DNA from: Candidula unifasciata
Lineage: Eukaryota > Mollusca > Gastropoda > Stylommatophora > Geomitridae
Direction: 5' to 3'
Assembly: GCA_905116865.2 (NCBI GenBank)
Contig: CAJHNH020004890.1
Coordinates: 636,001 to 700,000, forward strand
Length of the DNA stretch: 64,000 bases
Part shown: positions 57,445 to 64,000 of the stretch, piece by piece
Position numbering within the stretch: the first letter of the stretch is position 1
Layout of the letters: each line of letters opens with the position of its first letter
Program-made: the position numbers and the translations under genes
The notes under the pieces: generated by a model
Seen by the model: the letters and a program-made list of their open reading frames with translations, nothing else
The model's database searches: none
What the model was told of the DNA's origin: nothing

Positions 57445-59150
57445 CTCAATTCAACATTCAATATATAATAAAATGCGAGTGTTAAATTAATTAGATTTTT
57501 AACCGTAGATGTACAAACCGCCCATGAAAACTTCATTGACGTTTTTTTTTTTTAAATAAATAGTTTTCAAATATGTTGTCATTTATAATTAAACTAAAAC
57601 ATAATACAAGTGCCCATATAACAAATGCATATGCAATCTCTTTCAAACTTGCTTGACGCCGCCCTTGAAACCTCATCACGTCTCCTGTGCACCATTCAAG
57701 TCAATTAAACTTTACGATAAAATATTCTTACTTTTTTAGTGCATTAATTACTGTTTGTATAACCAAAGTGACCAAAGTGCCGTATAATATAATACAATAA
57801 TATAAGCACATTTTATAACTATTTTTTTACATTTTCTACCTTTAGTCTAAGTACACGTTATCAATCAAATAGGTCAATTATATCAATAATTTGTCAACTA
57901 ATCACACATTACCTTTAACAGATATGTTATTGTTTACATTACGGTAAAATATGTCTGTTTGACTGATGCATCACTGTGACACATTCTTTACCTCCCTAAC
58001 GCCATGATGAAAGTGGATTATTACGGAAAATTTAAACATACCACTGAAACCAAAAATCATCGATTTAAAAGGTTTTACGGACAATTCTGTGCAACACGCT
58101 GCTAGGTCACCGGAAAGAGAGTGTGTGAACAAATTTTAGCTCTATATCTGATCAGAAAATAATATAAACATCGAAGGCAAAGTGTTGAAAAGACAAACAA
58201 AAGTGATCCTAATAAAAGTTCATTACAAAAAAAAGTTGTAGCAGTGAAATCTACGACGTGTGTCATAAAAGACAAGAAAAAAGTGTTGGCTAAGAATTGA
58301 CAACTCATCCCGCAGAAAACGTTAGCGGCAAAATCTATCAAATTTAAAAAAAAAAATCTGCTTAAGGTTTGACATGACTTGGTTGGGTAGCTCTGCGTAA
58401 ATGAAATGAGGAGAAGGAGGAGGAGGAAAAGAAAAAGAAGAAGAACAACAACAAGTACTCCTGAGTCAGTCATATTTGATAAGTGGCACACACTTTCACA
58501 AGGCTCGGCCTTAGCGGCACTTTGGAGAGAAATCAATAGGCGAAAAATGATAATGAATCAACGCCAGGACGGCATTAGCACCGGAACAACAGCATTAGCT
58601 TTATTGCGAAGCGTTACTGCATACAGATTGGGAATGCACGCACACGCGGGGACTCGTAGCCTTATTACTTTATCCAGAATAGAGCAGCGACGTGAAAAGA
58701 TGCCATTCTAGCTTTGGGGAAACGTACTTTAGGTAAAGTTCTAAATGGGTGGAAAGAATAATTAGCACTGATCTTCCTTTTAGTTTCTACAGATGCGAAG
58801 GAAAACGATAATGATCTGTTTGGTGTTGGGAGAGGTGGGTCGTGGAAGTGATCAGTCAGTTGAATTTCTGGTTTCTGTTTAGAAAAAAAAAGTCGGCAGA
58901 AACACGGCTGGACTATTGACGCTGATGATACGGACAGTATGACAAAAATGAAACAATGCCGAGAACCAACACAATATTTTTAAGGCCAGGGCAGTTGGGG
59001 GAAAAAAAAAAGGGGGGGGGAGGGAGAACAAAAACATAAGGGGGGGGGGGGGTGGTGGTGACTACACTTCTAAAGTCACGAGGGTGTCAACTATTTTGAT
59101 CACACTGAAAAGAAACAGAAGCCGACCAGCTTGCGTTGGTTTGAACAGTG
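57445..59150. other. Unassigned AT-rich DNA
   Basis: No exon or mobile element supported. A 144-codon minus-strand frame at 58102-58536 is mostly Leu/Phe from AT- and GA-rich DNA and is not a credible protein. G-runs lie at 59011-59020 and 59040-59052. Confidence 0.35.
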
Positions 59151-59164
59151 GTACCCAGAGCCGA

Positions 59165-59425
59165 TTGTTTCATGGAAAATAAAGTTAGTTGCGCATTCTT
59201 TACAGGACGTTGCGGAACGAAAACCTCCGCGTTTTTTTTTTTTTAGCTTAGTGGTTTTTACTAGGCAAATTTACGTCCAGTAGTTTGCCATTGCTCCCTA
59301 AACAATCGGCTTCTCGATACCACTGTCAAACCCAACGCAAAGCGCAAAGCCCGCCGCTGGGATTGAACCCGGCACGCCGGCTTTACGAAGCGCGTTCGCA
59401 ACGCCTAGGCCACAGACGCTGACCG
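59165..59425 (-). mobile_element. tRNA-derived SINE, family C, uninterrupted copy
   Basis: The minus-strand head reads 'cagcgtctgtggcctaggcg' (A box) and 'gccgggttcaatcccagcgg' (B box), then 'gcgttgggtttgacagtggt' and a tail with 'aacgtcctgtaaagaatgcg'. It shows the undisturbed junction that the SPIN-like element breaks at 50958. Confidence 0.75.
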
Positions 59426-59535
59426 ATTGTTTAATAGCAATGACAAACTACTAAGCGTAAATTTTTCTAGGAAACACGCAACAGCCAACAAATGTTGGGG
59501 TTGGTTTTGCAACGTCCTGTTAAGGACGCACAACT
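59425..59535 (+). mobile_element. SINE family C tail in inverted orientation
   Basis: 'ttaatagcaatgacaaacta', 'ctaagcgtaaatttttctag', 'ttggttttgcaacgtcctgt' and 'taaggacgcacaacta' are the reverse complement, with substitutions, of 59190-59310. The two copies form an inverted pair around the SINE head. Confidence 0.75.
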
Positions 59536-59776
59536 AAAACTAAAAAAACATTACTTTCTCAAAGAGAACATTCGCAAGACAAATGAAAAGGTGGGTGAAG
59601 AAAAGGAAGACAACAATACACGTGAATGGTAAATAGAAAGAACAAAACGCAATACAGCCAAGTAAACAACAGAGCAACAAAGTAGAAGAGTATAGATTCA
59701 GTGTTGCAACCTTCTTAGCCGCTTGACCTTTTTGTAAGTCGTAACACGGGTATGTGATGCAAAAGGTGAGACATCG

Positions 59777-59778
<2 letters not shown>

Positions 59779-59849
<71 letters not shown>

Positions 59850-59870
59850 ACACACACACACACATACAAA
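59779..59870 (+). repeat. (CT)n(CA)n microsatellite
   Basis: About 30 CT repeats and then CA repeats with an 'acaaca' break. Confidence 0.95.
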
Positions 59871-60284
59871 CGCGTACTTCATCACATACACATGATCTTA
59901 CATTCTAATAGCATCACATCAGAACTGAGCAAGCACTGCGACGTACCACTACACAGAAAGCTTTTTTTTAAAAATCAACAACATTGAAAACGGCTCTGGG
60001 TGTCCTAACCATTCGTGAAATGTGCGGTCCCTACCCTTGCCCTTTTCACTATTCTGTTTGCTTGATTTAATATTTACAGTGGCAACAGTGACATTCATTC
60101 CCCCCTTCAGTCCCAGACAGCTGCAATGTAATGTCATCCATGATCAAACATGAAATACTCTGAAGTAACAACTGTTACTATAGAAAGCGATCGTCTTCTT
60201 CTTCTTCTTGTTCGCGTTCGCAAGTTGTAAACTCTGGCGGTATGTTCTTGTCGTTTGTCCACTTATTGAACTTGACTGTTGCGA

Positions 60285-60505
60285 GCACATGCCTTTTACA
60301 GATCTGGTTATGTGTATGCAGACTGTTGGTTCCGTGCCTCGAAGGCAGATGCACAGACACGAAAGGAACCTCTAATAGTCGACTCTTACGGAAGGAAACC
60401 TCTAATTACTCGACTCTTACGACATGCTTGTTAGGGAGCCAATGGATCTATTCTTGTTTTCCCTATAATAGGGCCCCGAAACCCACACAGGAAAGAAAGC
60501 ATTCA
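60285..60505 (-). mobile_element. Dispersed repeat family A copy
   Basis: On +: 'tgcagactgttggttccgtg', 'cctcgaaggcagatgcacag', 'gactcttacgacatgcttgt' and 'agccaatggatctattcttg'. The block 'gtcgactcttacg' is duplicated here (60376 and 60408). Confidence 0.7.
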
Positions 60506-60609
60506 GAAAGTTATGCATTGTTCATAGACAAGAAATCAACAATCAACATGAAATAGGTTGGGTGGTACACACTTTACAGCATGGTTTTAGAAAAAAAAGT
60601 AAAAAGACT

Positions 60610-60765
60610 CTTTTTACACCAGTGGTGCATTAGGTATATGGTGCCAGATCTATATCCTTACACATAAATCGACAGACCACTATAGGTCTTACTGACTTTC
60701 TTCCCAAGACACTTCCTGTGACCCATTTTAGGCTGAATCGACTTGCAAGCTAATATCAAGCATAA
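60610..60765 (-). mobile_element. SINE family B fragment
   Basis: 'cttactgactttcttcccaa', 'gacacttcctgtgacccatt' and 'ttaggctgaatcgactt' match the reversed family B copy at 35325-35375. Confidence 0.55.
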
Positions 60766-60861
60766 CAAATCAAGCATGATGAGGATTCTAACCCAAAACC
60801 TTCGTAGCAGCAATGCCATGGCTCTGGCTTCGACAGAACATTTCAGTTTTGATAAGTTTAA

Positions 60862-61050
60862 ATGGAGGATGGCTGGTTGGTCAGTGCTCTCTCTAGGATT
60901 GCTGTTCGTAGGATTAACACCTCATCAAAGAGAATCAAACAGGAGCATATTGCAGAAACCTTGTTCAACTATAAAGCAAAGTTATGTGAGGCTTGCGCTA
61001 GAGCTTCGGTCTCCTGCAGCCCCGTGTGGGGTGGGATCATCATCACGTGA
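60862..61050 (+). mobile_element. tRNA-derived SINE-like repeat
   Basis: 'ggaggatggctggttggtca' and 'taggattgctgttcgtagga' followed by 'ttaacacctcatcaaagag' recur at 61753-61830, where they are better preserved ('gtggtccgtagggttaacac'). Both start like a tRNA A-box region. The B box is degenerate. Confidence 0.5.
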
Positions 61051-61072
61051 TGAGGACGATGTTAAACTACAA

Positions 61073-61554
61073 CACCGGTTCTCAACCTTTCGGTCGCGAC
61101 CCTTTTGGGGGAGGGGCGAACGACCCTTTCACAGGGGTCGCCAAAGACCATCGCAAAACAAATATTCATTAAAGTTATAAAGTAGCGATGGAAATAACTG
61201 TATGGCTGGGGGGTCGCCACAGCATGGGGAACTGTATTAAAGGGTCGCCACAACACGGGGAACTGTATTAAAGGGTCGCCACAACATGGGGAACTGTATT
61301 AAAGGGTCGCCACAACATGGGGAACTGTATTAAAGGGTCGCCAAAACATGGGGAACTGTATTAAAGGGTCGCCACAACATGGGGAACTGAATTAAAGGGT
61401 CGCCACAACATGGGGAACTGTATTAAAGGGTCGCCACAACATGGGGAACTGTATTAAAGGGTCGCCACAACATGGGGAACTGTATTAAAGGGTGGCCACA
61501 ACATGGGGAACTGTATTGACAAGGTGGCGGTATTAGAAAGGTTGAGAACCAGTG
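61073..61554. mobile_element. hAT-type SPIN-like MITE with internal expansion
   Basis: The ends are CACCGGTTCTCAACC and GGTTGAGAACCAGTG. Blocks 'gaacgaccctttcacagggg', 'tcgccaaagaccatcgcaaa' and 'agtagcgatggaaataactg' match, as I recall it, the SPIN consensus order. The flanking octamers aactacaa and aaccacag agree at 6 of 8 positions, consistent with an old 8-bp target duplication. The centre carries the 31-bp array listed next. No transposase is encoded. Confidence 0.8.
61210..61520 (+). repeat. 31-bp tandem repeat inside the SPIN-like element, about 10 copies
   Basis: The unit 'gggtcgccacaacatgggga' plus 'actgtattaaa' occurs once in an ordinary SPIN-like element (compare 51065-51105). Here it is repeated about ten times with few changes. 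Confidence 0.95.
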
Positions 61555-61734
61555 AACCACAGAAAGGCAACATTATCCAAGACAACAGTGCGATCAGTCA
61601 CCAATGAGTAGATGTGACGACAGGGAAATGAGAAACCTTGCTTGATTAGGCTCTAATATGGGGCTGTCTAGAGCTTTATTAGCGGTAATGTAGTCAGGTG
61701 CCGGACGATACCGAGGGGCTATCACATGTTTGAC

Positions 61735-61880
61735 CTTTGTCAAAGAGGATCGCACAATGATGGGAGATGGTTGGTGTTCCCTTCCAGGATTGTGGTCCGT
61801 AGGGTTAACACCTCACGGACTAGAATCAAAAGGTACAAATCCCCTAAACCCCTTTCAGCCCTGTACGGTATATGATGACC
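61735..61880 (+). mobile_element. tRNA-derived SINE-like repeat
   Basis: Contains 'gggagatggttggtgttccc', 'ttccaggattgtggtccgta' and 'gggttaacacctcacgga'. Same family as 60862-61050; a C-run and T-run follow directly. Confidence 0.5.
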
Positions 61881-62002
61881 CCCCCCCCCCCCTTTTTTTT
61901 TTTTTTTTTTGTTTACACAAATATACACACATACATTATAAATATATATATAAATATATATATATATAAATATATATATATATATTTACACACACACACA
62001 CA
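61876..62002 (+). repeat. C-run, T-run, (TA)n and (CA)n cluster
   Basis: About 14 C, 18 T, then TA-rich 'aaatatatatat' units and a short CA tract. Confidence 0.9.
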
Positions 62003-62114
62003 TCGAGAGAGACAGATATACAGACAGATATACAACGTTAATATCGCTTTTCATTTTTAATTAAATTTCTTTTTCGCATTCTTAATCTCTATTTATGACT
62101 TACACACCTCTACA

Positions 62115-62198
<84 letters not shown>

Positions 62199-62210
62199 TC
62201 ACACACTTCA
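62115..62210 (+). repeat. (CT)n(CA)n microsatellite
   Basis: About 34 CT repeats with one TTT break, then CA repeats. Confidence 0.95.
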
Positions 62211-62669
62211 ATTCACAGGTCCCAAAGGTAAAACTGACTAGTGGTTCACAACGACTGACACTGACTGGTTATGCAGCAGTGTTCAGTACACCCGGCAATG
62301 TACTGACCTGATAATACTTCATATAATCGAATCAATCACACACAATAATAACCAAATGACTGGAATTAGCTTGAGCGTGGGCACAAAGGGCAACCACCGT
62401 TGTTTTCTATAGATAAATGGCTTTTGCTTCGGCCTGTGAGTAGAAACAAAAGATCAATGATGATATTGACGGGCATCAATCGCCTCCATGGAAACAGCTA
62501 AGTGGGTTTTCTAGTCAAGCCAAATCTCTGATAGCTCCAAAAGCCTCTTGATGCTAGTTTTGTCTAATCTGGGTGGAGACTAACAGAAGACTAAAATACG
62601 GGACATTAATAATGGGGTCTTTACTGGAGGCCACGCTCCTAACATTTTAGATCCTAAAACCATGGTACC

Positions 62670-62860
62670 TAATGTCGTGGAACAGGTTCCTTTTACACTC
62701 ACTAAAGTGGTGTTATCTTGTTAGGAACCGAGACAACTGTCTTTTGGTGCAAAGAGCAGACAGTGTCCCTGGATACTCAGATACAGACTCGAATTGGCTC
62801 GCGAAAGAAGGTGAGCTGCCTGAATATCCCCAGAAAAGGGATAAGGGAATTTAGATGCCT
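62670..62860 (+). pseudogene. Possible retrotransposon RNase H scrap
   Basis: The + strand reads VPGYSDTDSNWLAKEGELPE, which resembles 'VPGHS-x-x-x-GNE-x-AD-x-LAKEG' of RNase H domains with the His and Glu-Ala-Asp positions altered. It is a short, inactive remnant. Confidence 0.4.
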
Positions 62861-62864
62861 AACC

Positions 62865-64000
62865 ACTTAGACAGAGCAGATTACCCCTCCCGACAATTTC
62901 CCTTTCTGGTAATAAAATTAAGCCCCCATCTAGACTATGTATATTGGTAGACAGCACTGACACCATACATACATCTAGAAATAGAAATAAACTTTAACTA
63001 TGAGTTTAAATCAATCATAGGAATGTTTATTAAAATTAAAGTAAAATTCAATCATCTATTTACTTTTGAAAATACATTATTCAAACTAAGTAGGATGAAA
63101 GATAAAAATGATAGTAACATGAAACTGTCGTCATGAGAGGATCAGTGGGAAATAACATACAACAATTACCACCTGGAGTTTCCCAGAGGATCATCCATTT
63201 CAAAGACTGAGGTGGAATGTCGGATCTGTCCCAAGCACCAAGATCTTCCTTAGGGCACTCCAATCATTAGCTACAACCAGCCTGGCAGTGGTTTGGAAGC
63301 TCGTCCTGCCACAAGGAATCTGTCCTCGGCTTTTCAGCAGCTGGATTTAGATGTAACTATATGGTCATGTTGCTAGGGTTTTTAGGCGGCGAGAAAGACA
63401 AAGTTCTGCCAAAACGGCCCGCTCTAACACCTGCTTGCTGACCTGAAGTAAAATGGCTGGCAATCTTGTCTCACTGCGGGATTTCCGGTGTTGGCCAGGG
63501 TTTTCCCCGCTACGTTGCCGAGTTACTAGCCGTATATTTTTATACGTGAAAGCTCAGGGGAATTACAAGTAGGACAATGGAAAATCCCCAAACAGCAACC
63601 GTAGGCTATAACCGGGAAATCTCTCAATGCGTCTTATGACGAAAATGAAGTCACTGGGCGCATGTAAGAGAGAAAAATAGAAGGGTCACAAAGGGGTGGT
63701 ACGTCAGCCAAGAGTATCTTGTCTACTTAAAGCGGCGTCTCGCGACAGAAGCCCCCCTTTCGAAGCTTTCTGTAAGAATGCTAAGATCGCTGTCAAGTAG
63801 AACAAGAATACCAGACTACCACTTCCTGGCTCCCAAGACTTCCACTGGTCTGAATTTCCAGTAGTCTTTATGACAATGTCTTGTCCAGTAGATGTGCTTA
63901 AAATGCATGCACCAGTGGTGTACTGACCGTTTGTCCGGAGGTATTGCATCCCCCAGAATCAATGATTTCGTGGGTCTGGATGCTGAGATACCTAGGCCAA
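62865..64000. other. Unassigned DNA at the right edge
   Basis: An 81-codon minus-strand frame (63949-63704) has a natural-looking composition (for example GACILSTSTGQDIVIKTTGN), but I recognise no family and see no clear splice sites. It could be an exon fragment. The Rab3 P-loop exon was looked for here and not found. Confidence 0.3.

Noticed and set aside
58102..58536. 144-codon minus-strand membrane protein
   Set aside because: The Leu/Phe-rich part is translated GAA/AAG-rich DNA; there is no homology signal or splice context.

Overview
This is eukaryotic (animal) genomic DNA: coding exons are short and separated by kilobase-scale introns with GT/AG borders, no operon-like packing is visible, and most of the window is dispersed and tandem repeat. 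A mollusc, most likely a heterobranch/pulmonate gastropod, is my best guess. It rests on the Rab3 protein, the tRNA-derived SINE and LINE fragments, and two hAT elements that look like the SPIN family, which I recall being reported from a pond snail. The species cannot be named from the sequence alone.

Two genes can be read with confidence. On the + strand, 1991-6163 holds the last four coding exons of IFT74, a coiled-coil subunit of the intraflagellar transport IFT-B complex. They join in frame through correct splice sites and end at a TAA, with a candidate poly(A) signal near 6490. On the - strand, 28101-35013 holds the last three coding exons of the synaptic-vesicle GTPase Rab3, from the DTAGQE switch II motif to the C-x-C prenylation tail. 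The 5' Rab3 exons (start codon, P-loop, effector loop) were not found in the remaining 29 kb and probably lie past the right edge. The two genes point towards each other, with about 22 kb between their stop codons. A third partial gene is suggested by a C-type-lectin-like exon on the - strand at the left edge (1-110).

Layout: 1-6.5 kb, lectin-like exon, LINE remnant, IFT74 3' end with three intronic repeat arrays. 6.7-11 kb, LINE and RNase H remnants, a GT-rich minisatellite, a piggyBac-like MITE and a 46-bp array. 11.5-28.1 kb, AT-rich, mostly unique DNA downstream of Rab3, with many short-period arrays including a 1.2-kb 30-bp satellite; some of it may be a long Rab3 3' UTR. 28.1-35 kb, Rab3 exons with a 35-bp array and a 2.5-kb G-rich minisatellite in the introns. 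35-64 kb, apparently non-coding and either Rab3 5' intron or intergenic: SINEs, a 1.1-kb foldback element, four large satellites (39.7, 43.8, 45.1, 46.4-49.3 kb), long microsatellites and two SPIN-like elements.

The most striking pattern is that several tandem arrays were born inside transposable elements. The 2.5-kb G-rich array is an expanded segment of a dispersed repeat (family A), another copy of which has expanded at its tail. One SPIN-like element carries about ten copies of an internal 31-bp block. A 40-bp array appears to derive from a retrotransposon RNase H motif. The longest open frames in the window (823-849 codons, in all three + frames) come from the G-rich array and are not genes. 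Repeat family letters A-F are labels made for this window only.
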